A program made the translations under genes and the position numbers. A model generated the notes under the pieces. It had not been told where the DNA came from. It saw nothing but the letters and a program-made list of their open reading frames with translations, and ran no database searches. From Pycnococcus provasolii (Eukaryota; Chlorophyta; Pseudoscourfieldiophyceae; Pseudoscourfieldiales): 64,000 nucleotides of DNA. The stretch spans positions 248,001 through 312,000 of the forward strand of contig CP150559.1 in assembly GCA_049487715.1 (NCBI GenBank). The letters are read 5' to 3'. Shown here piece by piece: positions 46,433 through 55,927 of this stretch; the first letter of the stretch is position 1, and each line of letters starts with the position of its first letter.

Positions 46433-46755
46433 CCCGCCAGAGAATGGGCCGCAACGGCAAAGTACCGGTAAAGAGGCGAGGCTGAAAGGGGACCCAACCA
46501 AAGGTGTAGCCCTAACCCTAACCCACGTTAGGGTTTACAGGAAACGGACAGCTACAGGTGGATCTAAACCCTTAGACTACGATAGCTAGGGGTTACGAAG
46601 GCGTCCCAAAACAACTTTATTTTCCCAGGCTGTTCCCCCCTCCCCCCCCCACCCCCCTGGCCCTGGTGAAATTTAGGCGTCATTCTCCCTCGGCGCCTCG
46701 TTGGAATTACGCGCGCCCTTTGTGGTGCTCTCTCTCTCTTTTATCTGTGAAATCA
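46433..46755. promoter_or_regulatory. Divergent intergenic region with telomere-like palindrome
   Basis: This region lies between guanine deaminase (-) and the RING-RAWUL gene (+). AACCCTAAC-CCAC-GTTAGGGTT at 46514-46535 is a 9-bp inverted repeat made of telomere-type (telo-box-like) sequence. A C-rich run lies at 46635-46660. Confidence 0.45.
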
Positions 46756-47892
46756 ATGACGCCTAATCTGGACATTGATGTCGACATTGATGTCGACATC
46801 GACCTCGTCAACCCCTCAGAGACCGCACGCACGGTACGCGACGACATGGATGTCACGCAGATCTCCTCCGACGACATGGATGGTGCGACTGATGCGGGTG
46901 TGGGACCCGCCGCAGCAGAGTCGCCACCTGCAGGCTCACCACTGACTGCAGGTGCAGCAGAGACAGCAGGGGCAGTTGAAGAGGAGGCGGGAGTCTCTGC
47001 AGCTGCAGCTGAGACGGCGGCAGCACAGGCGGAGGCTGCAAAAAGGGCGAGAGAGGCGGCGGCAGCAGCAGCGGCACAGGCAAAGGCGGCGCTCGCGCGA
47101 CCGCGAACCATCGTGAAGAGGTCGCGGCAAGAACTCGAGCAGAGATTCACGTGCCCACTTTGCAATCAGCTCCTGAACAATCCCGTGACGGCGCGTGAGT
47201 GCGTGCACACTTTCTGCTTCAACTGCTTTTATGTGAACCCACACCCGAAGCGGAACAAATACTTCGAGTTCGAGCAGTGCCCAAAGTGTGACAAGCCGCT
47301 GACGCAAAAACACCCGGTGACCAAGTATTCAGTAGGCAAGGACGAGGTGCTGCTCAGACTGATGGAAAAGTTTTTCCCAGACCACAAGCACGACGTCGAA
47401 ACATTCGCGCAACCTCAACCTAAGCCAAAGGTTGGACCACCAGGAGGCCACCAGGCCGCGGCGTCCACCGCGGCGGCAGGGACGACGACACCACCACCGG
47501 ATGCTGTCTCAACGGGAAGTGCTTGCATCGAGCTGATTACACTGCCGAGGGCGCTCAAAAAGGAATTAAACGACATCACGCTGCCGCAAATTTTGCAGCG
47601 CTTCATCGTTTTTGACACTCCAATGCTCGAGATTAGATATGCCGCCATGTATGTTGCGCAGATGCTTCGAGAGGATGGATACAAAGGCGTCAACGACGGC
47701 GACATTGAGCTGCGCTCGCTCAGCGGCGAAGTGGTTTCGCTATGTGAGCAAAAGATTCGCGACCTCCTGGTGTTCCCGAGGCTTGAGGCAAGCAGCAGCT
47801 CTGCGGCTGGCTCGATTCCATTACTCAAGGTTCACTACAGACACGTGCGCGGAGGTGAGTTTGGCTCCCTCGAAGATCTCAAACAACTGTAA
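46756..47892 (+). CDS. RING-RAWUL protein, DRIP/Polycomb-group-RING (PCGF)-like E3 component
   Basis: ATG 46756 gives 378 residues. An N-terminal acidic repeat (DIDVDIDVDIDL) and an Ala-rich helix precede a C3HC4 RING finger: CPLCNQLLNNPVTARECVHT, FCFNCF, then CPKCDKPL. The C-terminal ~125 residues (ITLPRALKKELNDITLPQIL ... DIELRSLSGEVVS ... LLKVHYRHV) resemble the RAWUL ubiquitin-like domain. The RING-RAWUL pairing defines plant DRIP1/2 and animal PCGF/BMI1 proteins, which act as ubiquitin ligases or as Polycomb repressive complex 1 subunits. The RING match is strong, RAWUL moderate. Which of the two roles applies is undecided. Confidence 0.75.
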   Translation: MTPNLDIDVDIDVDIDLVNPSETARTVRDDMDVTQISSDDMDGATDAGVGPAAAESPPAGSPLTAGAAETAGAVEEEAGVSAAAAETAAAQAEAAKRAREAAAAAAAQAKAALARPRTIVKRSRQELEQRFTCPLCNQLLNNPVTARECVHTFCFNCFYVNPHPKRNKYFEFEQCPKCDKPLTQKHPVTKYSVGKDEVLLRLMEKFFPDHKHDVETFAQPQPKPKVGPPGGHQAAASTAAAGTTTPPPDAVSTGSACIELITLPRALKKELNDITLPQILQRFIVFDTPMLEIRYAAMYVAQMLREDGYKGVNDGDIELRSLSGEVVSLCEQKIRDLLVFPRLEASSSSAAGSIPLLKVHYRHVRGGEFGSLEDLKQL

Positions 47893-48909
47893 ATACCAAT
47901 ACCATAATTTTTTTATACAAATTCTGGGACACCGGCCGTTGAAGGTGGTCGTTGTGCTCATGCTCCTCGACGTGGCCCTCAGGGTTGTCGCCCTCGTCGC
48001 CGTCGTCGTCGTCATCATAGTCGTGACTGTGACTGTGACTGTACGGTACCATAGACTAGTCTAATATATATATGTAATGGTGGTCGAGCCGTCGAGCCTT
48101 AAGGCGAAGCGTACGTCTTAAGGCGAGTAGAGGTAAGTTATGAAGCTTGAGTTATTGAGTGTTGAGGTTACCACTACTCTATTCTCTACATAATTCTTCA
48201 TGTCAGGCAACGAGCTGTACCCAGGCAGCCAGGTACGTGAACGTGACAGATACCCGGGTACCAAATATCTTTTAAAGTTCACGAACTTCCGCCCACCCTT
48301 CCCACGCCTTCCCACCCAAGAATGATGGGATACCCGTTCGGCCACCAGGTGCTTCTTGGAATCTTGGAAAGCCATCGCCTGCAACGGAGGAGGTCTGCAA
48401 CGGGCTCTGCCAAGCTCTGTCAAGCAAACCTTCGAGGGGATACAGTGCAGGTACAACAGGCGCCGATGAGGTGCGCCGATGTTCTCTTCTTTCATGGATT
48501 CGTTAATACTACAATTTTACCAAAAACAACGGGAAGACAGGTCGGGGCAACTGCCTTGCCAGTCTGCTATTTGGTAAGAACTAGTCTAAGTAAGATACCG
48601 GGTAGGGTAACGATTTCTGAAGCTTTGAGGCGACGCTTCGTGATATAACGAAGTCCCCTAGTAGTCGACATTTGACTTGTCACACCCTGGCAGCCTGGGG
48701 ATCCCATTACAGGAAAGCCGGACGGAAAGGCCAGGGGTCCCGTCCCGTCCGCCGCAAGGGGGTTGCCTTCTCGCGTACTGTACGGCGTATTTGGTATCGG
48801 AACTTCTCCCTGGATGGACCCCGTCACCCGTTTCGTCGTCGCCCGTCGCACAGTCCGTCACCTCCGCCTTGCACAGCCTTACAGCTTTCCATTATTGTAC
48901 GTGTGCTCC
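47893..48909. other. Intergenic region upstream of the delta carbonic anhydrase
   Basis: About 1 kb between two plus-strand genes. A CTTAAGGCG motif occurs in inverted and direct forms near 48097-48126, and a TATATATA run is at 48065-48072. The carbonic anhydrase frame is open from 48763, with an in-frame ATG at 48814. No separate gene is supported. Confidence 0.4.
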
Positions 48910-50214
48910 ATGCCCAGCAACACAGTGAACGGAAACACGGCGGCCGTGCCCCTGCCGAAGCCTGCCCCTGCCGAGGTCGTGCAAGTCTCTAAGGGAACGC
49001 TCTACCTCCTCACGTCCTTCGCCCTGGTGATTCTCGCGGTTGTGTCCGCAACGCTCGCGATTGCCGTGGACACAAACGACCAGGTGGGCAAGCTCAAACT
49101 TGGGAACGCGGTTCTCTCCTCCACGTCGAGCTCGTATTCAAGCTCGCCGTCAAGCTCACCGTCGAGCTACACGCCAGCGGCTACGCCAGCGACGACGAAG
49201 TACGGGTCCTCTTCGCCGTCTAGCCCGTACGGGTCCTCTTCGCCGTCTAGCCCGTCTTCGTCTCCTACGAAGACTCCGCCGTCTACGTCTACGGTGAACC
49301 CGTGCAATGGCAAGAAGCCCAAGGATGCATCGCCAGGCGACGGGTACTTCAACAACGTGCCGTGCTTGGTCGATGGTGTAAAGCAGTCGCTTGAGCAGTC
49401 GGGCACGAACGTGACCAAGGGATACAAGGGCGAAATCGACACGCAGGGCCGCATGCCTATCACATCTACTTACAAGCTGGCAGGTCTTTGCCCAGTCAAC
49501 GTGCACTGGCATCTCGGCGCCGAGCACTTGAGTGTGGGCGAGTACGATGAAAATGGCAAGGGGCCGCTCATGTATCGCAAGGCTCGCCGCAGCTTGAACG
49601 CAGCCGCGGGCGCTAGCGTTCGCCAGGGATTCCAGTGCCACGTGTACGACAAAAGCGATGAGAAGTACACCAAGCCGTACGCATGGAAGCACTGCGTGGG
49701 CATGCAGATTGGACAGACGTACGAAATTCACTGGCCGCACTCCGCCGCGGGCATGTGCGGTACGGAGTGGCAGATGCAGACGCCCTTCTACGACGGCGTG
49801 TTCTGCAGAGATGGTATCATCAGCCTCGACCCGCTGAACACGTACCAGAAGATCGGCGTGCAGGCGCAGGTGTTCACGATCGTCAACGACGATAATCTCT
49901 ATTACGATAACCTGATTAGTGGCATGATCATCAACACAGACAAGCACATGGGCATTGACGTCGCTAAGTATACGGGATCGACCACGGGCACGACTCGCAA
50001 CAACCAGGTCTGCTCGCGGTACACGCCCATCACGTGGCAGGTGGACCGGGCTTGCCACCTCATCTCCGCAAGCTCGTTCGACAAGCTGTGCCAAGATATG
50101 AAGGGAATGAAAGATGACATGTCCGACGACCTGTACGCGCACGGAGCGCGAGAGCTCGTTGCTTCCCAGTTCGCGGCTGACAACCACCAGCGTAAATTGA
50201 TTGAAGATTCCTAA
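48910..50214 (+). CDS. Delta-class carbonic anhydrase, membrane-anchored
   Basis: Delta carbonic anhydrases interconvert CO2 and bicarbonate with a zinc ion and occur in diatoms, dinoflagellates and some prasinophytes. ATG 48910 gives 434 residues; ATG 48814 would add 32. A single membrane segment (LYLLTSFALVILAVVSATLA, residues ~31-52) is followed by a Ser/Pro linker with repeated SSSPSSPYG units, then the catalytic domain. CPVNVHWHLGAEHLS is the hallmark zinc-site sequence, supported by YEIHWPHSAAGMCGTEWQMQ and many cysteines for disulfides. This suggests a type II membrane or secreted periplasmic-side enzyme for carbon acquisition (inference). Confidence 0.85.
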   Translation: MPSNTVNGNTAAVPLPKPAPAEVVQVSKGTLYLLTSFALVILAVVSATLAIAVDTNDQVGKLKLGNAVLSSTSSSYSSSPSSSPSSYTPAATPATTKYGSSSPSSPYGSSSPSSPSSSPTKTPPSTSTVNPCNGKKPKDASPGDGYFNNVPCLVDGVKQSLEQSGTNVTKGYKGEIDTQGRMPITSTYKLAGLCPVNVHWHLGAEHLSVGEYDENGKGPLMYRKARRSLNAAAGASVRQGFQCHVYDKSDEKYTKPYAWKHCVGMQIGQTYEIHWPHSAAGMCGTEWQMQTPFYDGVFCRDGIISLDPLNTYQKIGVQAQVFTIVNDDNLYYDNLISGMIINTDKHMGIDVAKYTGSTTGTTRNNQVCSRYTPITWQVDRACHLISASSFDKLCQDMKGMKDDMSDDLYAHGARELVASQFAADNHQRKLIEDS

Positions 50215-50268
50215 AAAATTATAGTAAATCGCAACACGGGTAACTTATCAATACTCACCATAACTTAA

Positions 50269-51102
50269 CTACTTGCGTTCGACAAGCCTTTTGCCATTGA
50301 ATTTGATAGGAGCCTTTACGCGCATTTGCAAGTGCCACGCGCGTAGTGCGGCAAATTGGTTGTCGTCGTCAAGCAAGCCTGGCAGCGCGCACGGAAACTT
50401 GGCATCACCCACGTCGCCGCAAAGCCTCTCGATCATGGCATAGGCTGTGAAGTCAGCGGCAGCGGGCTCGCTTGCGCCAAGTAGATACTTGTTGTCACCG
50501 TCACTGAGCGTGCTCGATAAGTACCGCAGTTCTGCGTCGAGCACACGCCTGACTGCAGGCTCGTCGTCGAGCGCGTCGTTGCTCACGGCGAGCTGCTTCG
50601 CCGCCTTCACGCGGTAGCGCACCCGTGCATCTTTGGTGGCTGCGGTTATAATCAGTCCACGCAAGCAGCACAAAGCTGCTGGCAAGGCTCTGTCGAAAAC
50701 ATTTCTGATGGTTTTCTCGTGTGTTTGCCAGTGCACCCAGTTGTAGTATATGACGGCACCCGCAAGCACACCGTTGCTGACTCTCTCGTTAAGATCTATG
50801 GACTCTTGGTTCGGAAATAGCGACGGTTTTTGCAACAGAACTTCGTCGACTCGCCTTAAGATCACGTCCGAGTCTTGAATGACCTCCCCTGAGATGGTCG
50901 CTTCTGGTACGAGTGCGCCAGTTTGTCTTGACGGCATTTGCTTCCCTCTTTTTCCGGGAAGCGCGGATACGAACACGACAGTGTGCGTAACGTTGTGGAA
51001 GTCGAGTGCCGCGAGTACCTTTGCACAGTACTGCGATCCCCTTAAGACGTACACGACTGGGATGATTGACGACGACGGAGCCTGAATTGGCATGGCAGGC
51101 AT
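50269..51102 (-). CDS. GST-fold protein, mPGES-2-like
   Basis: The 277-residue protein has an N-terminal thioredoxin-like half (VVYVLRGSQYCAKVLAALDF, then HTVVFV, LVPEATISGEVIQDSDVILR) resembling the GST_N half of microsomal prostaglandin E synthase-2-type proteins, though the usual CxxC is reduced to GSQYC. The C-terminal half is helical with DNKYLLGASEPAAADFTAYA, the GST_C signature, followed by ALRAWHLQMR. No targeting peptide is clear. Its substrate is unknown; loss of the first CxxC Cys may alter or abolish redox activity. The stop lies about 55 bases beyond the carbonic anhydrase stop (convergent). Confidence 0.65.
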   Translation of the reverse strand: MPAMPIQAPSSSIIPVVYVLRGSQYCAKVLAALDFHNVTHTVVFVSALPGKRGKQMPSRQTGALVPEATISGEVIQDSDVILRRVDEVLLQKPSLFPNQESIDLNERVSNGVLAGAVIYYNWVHWQTHEKTIRNVFDRALPAALCCLRGLIITAATKDARVRYRVKAAKQLAVSNDALDDEPAVRRVLDAELRYLSSTLSDGDNKYLLGASEPAAADFTAYAMIERLCGDVGDAKFPCALPGLLDDDNQFAALRAWHLQMRVKAPIKFNGKRLVERK

Positions 51103-51420
51103 GGCAGAAATTCACACAACCTCCAGGGGGAAACCCAATACCTGACGTGGCACCACCGATGATGGGGGGCCGATCAGAAAAAGAACCTCCAAAAAGTCGG
51201 ATTCCGGGGGGAGTTCAGAACCGCCCCTTAAAAAAAAACCCTTTTAAAACCCTAACCCTGTCCGATCCGACTGTCCGAGTGCGTGACCTGTAAATTCTAT
51301 TATCGTGTGATCTCTCTCTCGCCTTCCCGCACTCTACATATGTGATTTGTCGTCCGGGGCCCGCACTCCGCACTCCGCAGGCGTGCAGGCAATTAATTGT
51401 TCGCAGGTGGCAGGTGCATA
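51103..51420. promoter_or_regulatory. Divergent intergenic region before the CBS gene
   Basis: This 318-base stretch lies between the GST-fold gene (-) and the CBS gene (+). It includes AAAACCCTAACCCTG (51245-51259), a telo-box-like motif. No gene is supported. Confidence 0.4.
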
Positions 51421-52083
51421 ATGATGGCGACCGCTGCTGCGTCCTCTTCCTCTGCTTCCTCTCTCCGTCTCCGTTCTCGAATCAGTCCTAGTGGTGTAGT
51501 AGTAGTACCGGCAGCAGTGAGGGCAGGCGCACGCCAACCTCTGGCTCTGGGTAGTCGTCCACGAGTCCATTGTCCTTCCTATAACAATAAGAGGGATGAA
51601 GATCATGCGACGCCAGGGTTCGTGGATTGGTACGAGTCGCCCGTATCCTCCGTCATGACGGATCTCGTGCACGATGTCGACGCCGACGCGCCAATCAGCA
51701 GTGCTCGCGATCTGCTCAACAAGTACAACTTCACAGGCATTCCCGTGACTGAGCATCATCTAGGCGCGGATGGGTCCTACCACGCCGCATCGCCGAATCA
51801 GTCGGTGCAAGGAGGAGATGGGCGCCTTGTGGTAGGAATCATCTCCAAGAAAGATCTGCCCGCGGACGCTGACGACACTTTCTACCAAACGCGTCTCTGC
51901 CGAAGCATCATGACATCACCAGCAATCATCGTTCCTAGCGATGGCTCAATTGAAGACGCGGCGAAAATCATGCTAGAACATCGCATCTGCCGCGTTCCCG
52001 TCATCGACCCAACGAATAACCATCTTGTGGGCGTCGTTTCACGTTCCGATGTGTTCATCGAACCGCTTGCTGATACCGACTAA
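51421..52083 (+). CDS. CBS-pair protein (CBSX-like), probably plastid
   Basis: ATG 51421 gives 220 residues. A Ser/Ala/Arg-rich N-terminus of ~60 residues looks like a transit peptide. Two CBS motifs follow: VSSVMTDLVHDVDADAPISS ... TGIPVT ... VVGIISKKDL, and SIMTSPAIIVPSDGSIEDAA ... RICRVPVID ... LVGVVSRSDVF. In plants, CBSX1/2 are plastid proteins that sense adenylates and stimulate thioredoxins. This one has the right size and layout; function is by analogy. Confidence 0.8.
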   Translation: MMATAAASSSSASSLRLRSRISPSGVVVVPAAVRAGARQPLALGSRPRVHCPSYNNKRDEDHATPGFVDWYESPVSSVMTDLVHDVDADAPISSARDLLNKYNFTGIPVTEHHLGADGSYHAASPNQSVQGGDGRLVVGIISKKDLPADADDTFYQTRLCRSIMTSPAIIVPSDGSIEDAAKIMLEHRICRVPVIDPTNNHLVGVVSRSDVFIEPLADTD

Positions 52084-52214
52084 AACAGAGAAGAACATGT
52101 GACTAAGTACACGGCGCTGGTGATTTCAAAGATTCCAAATTTCAAAGTTGTTCTTTTGCGCAAACGAATGAATGAATGTTAGGTAACAATTACTTTTGCA
52201 ATAATACAATCAAA

Positions 52215-54212
52215 TCATCTTTTTGTTTTGCGGTGTCGACGAACACTATGAGGCACATTCCATGCATCGAATGTCGACTGGCGTGCAGGAGCTGACAAAG
52301 CCGTAGGAACGGCAGATGACGTGGTAGAGGCAGATTTTGCAGACACCTTTTGCTGCTTTTGCTGCTTTTGCTCCCGCTGCGAACGATTCTCGTTGCGACG
52401 GTCGTCGCGTTTTCCCTTTTGCACGTGCTGCTTCGCCGTTGATGTCTTCGCATCCTTTTTCTTAGCCTCAGCGGCCTTCTCGCCCACGAACCACACGCGT
52501 CCTTGCCTCACTTCCACCTCCTCCACCTCGTCAAAGCTCACACCTGCACCGCGCACAACCTTGCGATACAAAGCCTCGTCGCCTTCCGGGACGAAGCTGA
52601 CAACCAATCCACGCCGGCCCATGCGCGCCGTACGTCCGCTTCGGTGCACGTACGCGTCACTCGATTCAGGAACGTCCGTATGGACCACAACATCAACAAG
52701 TGTGGTGTCGAGACCTCTCGCGCCAATGTCCGTGACGACGAGAATGTCGCTCTTCCCACCACCCACAACTGGTGATTCGTCGTCCAGCTGCTCGTCGCCA
52801 TCTTCATCAGCGTCGCTGCTGCCCGCAGCAGCAGCAGATGTCGCTGCCGCCATCTTTGCCATGCCTCCGCCACCCATGCGCCGCACGGCATTTGCACGCG
52901 CCTCTCTCTGCTCGCTTCCCGTGAGCACATCCACGTCTATCCCACGTCGCGATCGCAGCGCGTCTGCGACGTTGTTGGCGTCTCCCGTTGCACGCACGAA
53001 CGCCAGGAAAGGAAGGCTGACACTTCCGTCCAAAGCGTGGAAGAGCTTTCGAAGCATTTCAGCTTTTCCGCGTGCTCGATCCGTGGGTGGTGCGCGCACG
53101 AACACGTGCTTGATGGTGGGTGGCAGCATCGTTCTCTGTTCGGTCGTCGTCGTGAAGACGGGAGGTGGGTCCCCATCATCCTCCACGTCCATCTCATCCC
53201 GAGGCGCGACGACGCCACCCTGCACGAGCTGAACAGCCTCCTTTGTGTGTCGCAGATGCGCGAGTTGCTCCGCCTCGTCCAGGCGAAGCGTTGCGCTGAC
53301 GAACACTGCCTGTCCTCCGCCGTCTGCACGCCTGCCCGCGTGCGCAAGCAGGTAATCGAGCGCCCCTATTTTGGCGTATTCGCTGTGCTCCTCGTTTCTC
53401 TTTTTCCTTTCGCGCGCAGCTGCGCTTGCGAGTTCGTCCGCCTCGTCAAACACAATCGCGTCAAGCTCGTGAAGTCCGAATGCGCCGGATTTAACAAGAT
53501 CTTGCAGTCTGCCAGGCGTTCCGACGACGACGAGAGGCTTGGTTCTACGTATGTGCTTTGTTTGCTTTTTGGAGTTTGCGCCTCCGATGGCGATTGCGAC
53601 TGCATCTTTGGCAATGTTCCCTCCTCCAAGCAGTGCGACGGCAACTCTTCTGATTTGCACGGCGAGTTCTCTGCTCGGCGCGACGACTGCGACGAGTGGC
53701 CACGGCACGGCCCCTTCTTCGTCCGTGCGCTTGAGCACGCGCGAGAGTGCTGGCACAAGATATGCGAGCGTTTTTCCCGATCCTGTGTGTGCTTGTATGG
53801 CGATGTTATTTTTGTTTGCTGACTTTGACTTGGAATCTTCCGCGAGTATGGCCTGTATCGCTTTCTGCTGAATGTCCGTCGGTTCCGTGAGTCTTAGTGA
53901 GTCCATGGCAAGCAGGAGCGAGGGGTGTACGCTTCCGTTACGCGGCCATGATGCCGAAGCCGTTGTTGGAAGGGCTGGTGAGAATGCGTCGTCAGGTGGT
54001 GCTTTGACAGGATACGACGTGGATGCGTCGTCCAGCGCATCCCCACCAGGAACCTCTGCCTTGCCTGATAAACTCCCCACGGGGCCCACCCCACACGTGT
54101 TTCGTCGTGATGTGCTAGAAACACGAGCAGAGGGTTGAATCCAAGGCGCCTTGGTAGAACGACGGGGCAAGAAGGCACCACGAAGGGGTACTGCCGCCGC
54201 CATGGCCGCCAT
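52215..54212 (-). CDS. DEAD-box RNA helicase, organelle-targeted
   Basis: ATG 54212 gives 665 residues; the first ~100 are basic and Ser/Pro-rich. Helicase motifs are in order: Q-region LRLTEPTDIQQKAIQAIL, motif I AHTGSGKT (~141-148), Ia PSRELA, Ib TPGR, motif II DEAD (~256-259), motif III SAT, IV-V DILVVTDIGARGLD, VI HRSGRTARMGRRG. An insertion in the second RecA domain (Ala/Asp-rich, about 52745-52870) enlarges it. The C-terminal tail is Lys/Arg/Gln-rich and probably binds RNA. Plastid or mitochondrial RNA processing is plausible, but the subgroup (RH39/RH50-like or other) cannot be fixed by eye. Confidence 0.85.
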   Translation of the reverse strand: MAAMAAAVPLRGAFLPRRSTKAPWIQPSARVSSTSRRNTCGVGPVGSLSGKAEVPGGDALDDASTSYPVKAPPDDAFSPALPTTASASWPRNGSVHPSLLLAMDSLRLTEPTDIQQKAIQAILAEDSKSKSANKNNIAIQAHTGSGKTLAYLVPALSRVLKRTDEEGAVPWPLVAVVAPSRELAVQIRRVAVALLGGGNIAKDAVAIAIGGANSKKQTKHIRRTKPLVVVGTPGRLQDLVKSGAFGLHELDAIVFDEADELASAAARERKKRNEEHSEYAKIGALDYLLAHAGRRADGGGQAVFVSATLRLDEAEQLAHLRHTKEAVQLVQGGVVAPRDEMDVEDDGDPPPVFTTTTEQRTMLPPTIKHVFVRAPPTDRARGKAEMLRKLFHALDGSVSLPFLAFVRATGDANNVADALRSRRGIDVDVLTGSEQREARANAVRRMGGGGMAKMAAATSAAAAGSSDADEDGDEQLDDESPVVGGGKSDILVVTDIGARGLDTTLVDVVVHTDVPESSDAYVHRSGRTARMGRRGLVVSFVPEGDEALYRKVVRGAGVSFDEVEEVEVRQGRVWFVGEKAAEAKKKDAKTSTAKQHVQKGKRDDRRNENRSQREQKQQKQQKVSAKSASTTSSAVPTALSAPARQSTFDAWNVPHSVRRHRKTKR

Positions 54213-54739
54213 GGGATGAGGGGAGGGGGGAGTTTTTTGGCGACGAAAAAGTCGCACCTGGAGGAAAAAGCGAAAAAGCGAAAAAGCGAAAAAGCGAAAA
54301 AGGGAGAAAAAGGGGGCCAGCCTTGTTTGGGGGTTTGGTTTTCACTGGGGATGTTTAGGTGGGATGTTTAACCTGGGATGTTTCCCATTTTTTTAAGACT
54401 TTTTTTCAGAACCCCGAATAAACCCGAATAACCCCGAATAACTCCTCTTTTTTCGGATTCCGCATAAGTAGCTGAAGCTTCGCCTTTCTTCTTCTGGACG
54501 TTTCTCGAGACTCTTGACGTGTCGGAAGAACTTTTTCCATCGCACTTTTCTGTGGCTTCCGGAGATGTCTGGACATGCATACCTGTGGTCCTCCGGTCCG
54601 AAACACCTCGTCTCTCGTCTCTCGCACATCTCGTGCTCTCGCACATTGATTTCTTAATTCATTCTTACACTTATAGATCTTTCTTCAACAGCTTTCTTAC
54701 CACCTTAGTTAGACTACTACTACCCGTAACTCTTTGGCG
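54213..54739. promoter_or_regulatory. Divergent intergenic region between the helicase and alpha-crystallin-domain genes
   Basis: Contains GCGAAAAA repeats (54268-54302), CCCGAATAA repeats (54413-54440), and a heat-shock-element-like site listed separately. No gene is supported. Confidence 0.45.
54492..54509 (+). promoter_or_regulatory. Heat-shock-element-like motif
   Basis: TTCTGGACGTTTCTCGAG fits TTCnnGAAnnTTCnnGAA with one mismatch in each GAA block (GAC, GAG). It lies about 230 bases upstream of the gene with three alpha-crystallin-like domains. Further GAA/TTC blocks occur at 54525-54537. Functional status is inference. Confidence 0.4.
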
Positions 54740-55801
54740 ATGATGTTCGCAACGGCGCCTTTCCTTGCAGCAATGTCGGCGCACTCCCGCGGAGCGTTTC
54801 CTGTAGCCACCGGACGCTGTGGCGGTGGTGATCCCTTTGGTGGGTACCACCCGTGCGACCTCTTCGCGGCAATGATGATGGAGCACGACTCCGACTTTCA
54901 GGCGGAGGATGACAAGAACAAGTACTCGACGCGAATCAGCGTACCGGGTGCGGACGCAAACTCCACCCAAGTCACCAAGCACGACGACGGAAGCTTCCAC
55001 GTGAAGGTCAAGTCCGCGGACGGCAAGCGCACAATCTTCGACCGGCGCTTGCAGCTTCCTGACGATGCCGACCCCACGTCTCTGCGCGCCGCGGTTGTGA
55101 ACGGGGAGCTGCACGTGGCTGCTAGCAAGATGGCCAAACCGACACCCGTGACAGTGCCGGTGTCCGCGGACGTTGACAACGACGACAACAACAACGACAG
55201 CAGCAACGAAAACGACAACAAGCCGTACGTGCTGCGCAAGAACGTGCCCGGCGTGGCTGCGGAGGACGTTCAAGTCACCGTCGACGATGATGTGCTTCGT
55301 GTGGAGGCTCGTCGACGCGGAGAAACGAGCACTTCGTACAAGCGGACGTTTGCGATGCCGGAGGATGCCGAACGAAGCGGCGTCTCCGCGACGTGTGCGC
55401 TTGGCGTGCTGACTGTGCGCATCCCGAAGAAGCCGGTGCCCGTTCCCGTCGCCGTGCCTGTGTCGGACACAATTCCTGAGGCTGAGCAGCGCCACATTCA
55501 TCTCGCTCACTTGAACGTGCCTGGCTTCAAGCCGTCAGACGCGACGGTGGAGGTGACGCGAGGCATGCTCCGCATCAAGCTCTCGAAGGAAAACGGCGAG
55601 AAGCGCGAGCGCTTTGCGAGCCTGCCTGATTCGGTGAAGAACCACGAGCACGTTCATGCCGCGATCGCGAACGGCGTGATGGCGGTGTGGGCGGACAACG
55701 CCGCGGTGCGCGAGCCTGCTGAGATGACGGTGGACGTGTCGTCGACGCCGTTGGCGCTTGACGACGACTGGGTGATGGCGGCTGAGGGTGGCGACGCGTG
55801 A
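54740..55801 (+). CDS. Protein with three tandem alpha-crystallin (HSP20-like) domains
   Basis: The product is 353 residues. After ~50 residues come three repeats of the same fold. Domain 1: YSTRISVPGADANSTQVTKH ... FHVKVKS ... NGELHVAAS. Domain 2: YVLRKNVPGVAAEDVQVTVD ... DVLRVEARR ... GVLTVRIPK. Domain 3: LAHLNVPGFKPSDATVEVTR ... GMLRIKLSK ... NGVMAVWAD. Domains 1 and 2 are followed by matching linkers (VTVPVSAD; VAVPVSDT). Ordinary small heat-shock proteins have one such domain and form oligomers through a tail IxI motif, which I do not see here. A built-in trimer of domains is possible. The divergent neighbour is a DEAD-box helicase. Confidence 0.75.
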   Translation: MMFATAPFLAAMSAHSRGAFPVATGRCGGGDPFGGYHPCDLFAAMMMEHDSDFQAEDDKNKYSTRISVPGADANSTQVTKHDDGSFHVKVKSADGKRTIFDRRLQLPDDADPTSLRAAVVNGELHVAASKMAKPTPVTVPVSADVDNDDNNNDSSNENDNKPYVLRKNVPGVAAEDVQVTVDDDVLRVEARRRGETSTSYKRTFAMPEDAERSGVSATCALGVLTVRIPKKPVPVPVAVPVSDTIPEAEQRHIHLAHLNVPGFKPSDATVEVTRGMLRIKLSKENGEKRERFASLPDSVKNHEHVHAAIANGVMAVWADNAAVREPAEMTVDVSSTPLALDDDWVMAAEGGDA

Positions 55802-55927
55802 ATGATCTCGCGGCTTAACAAGAACAACAACAAGAGGGGTGAGGGAAGAGTGAGAGCCTCATGAGGGCGAGCTCGTGTAGAATCTCGTGGCAGTAACAAA
55901 TCTTCGTTTTTTTATTACATGACAAAA

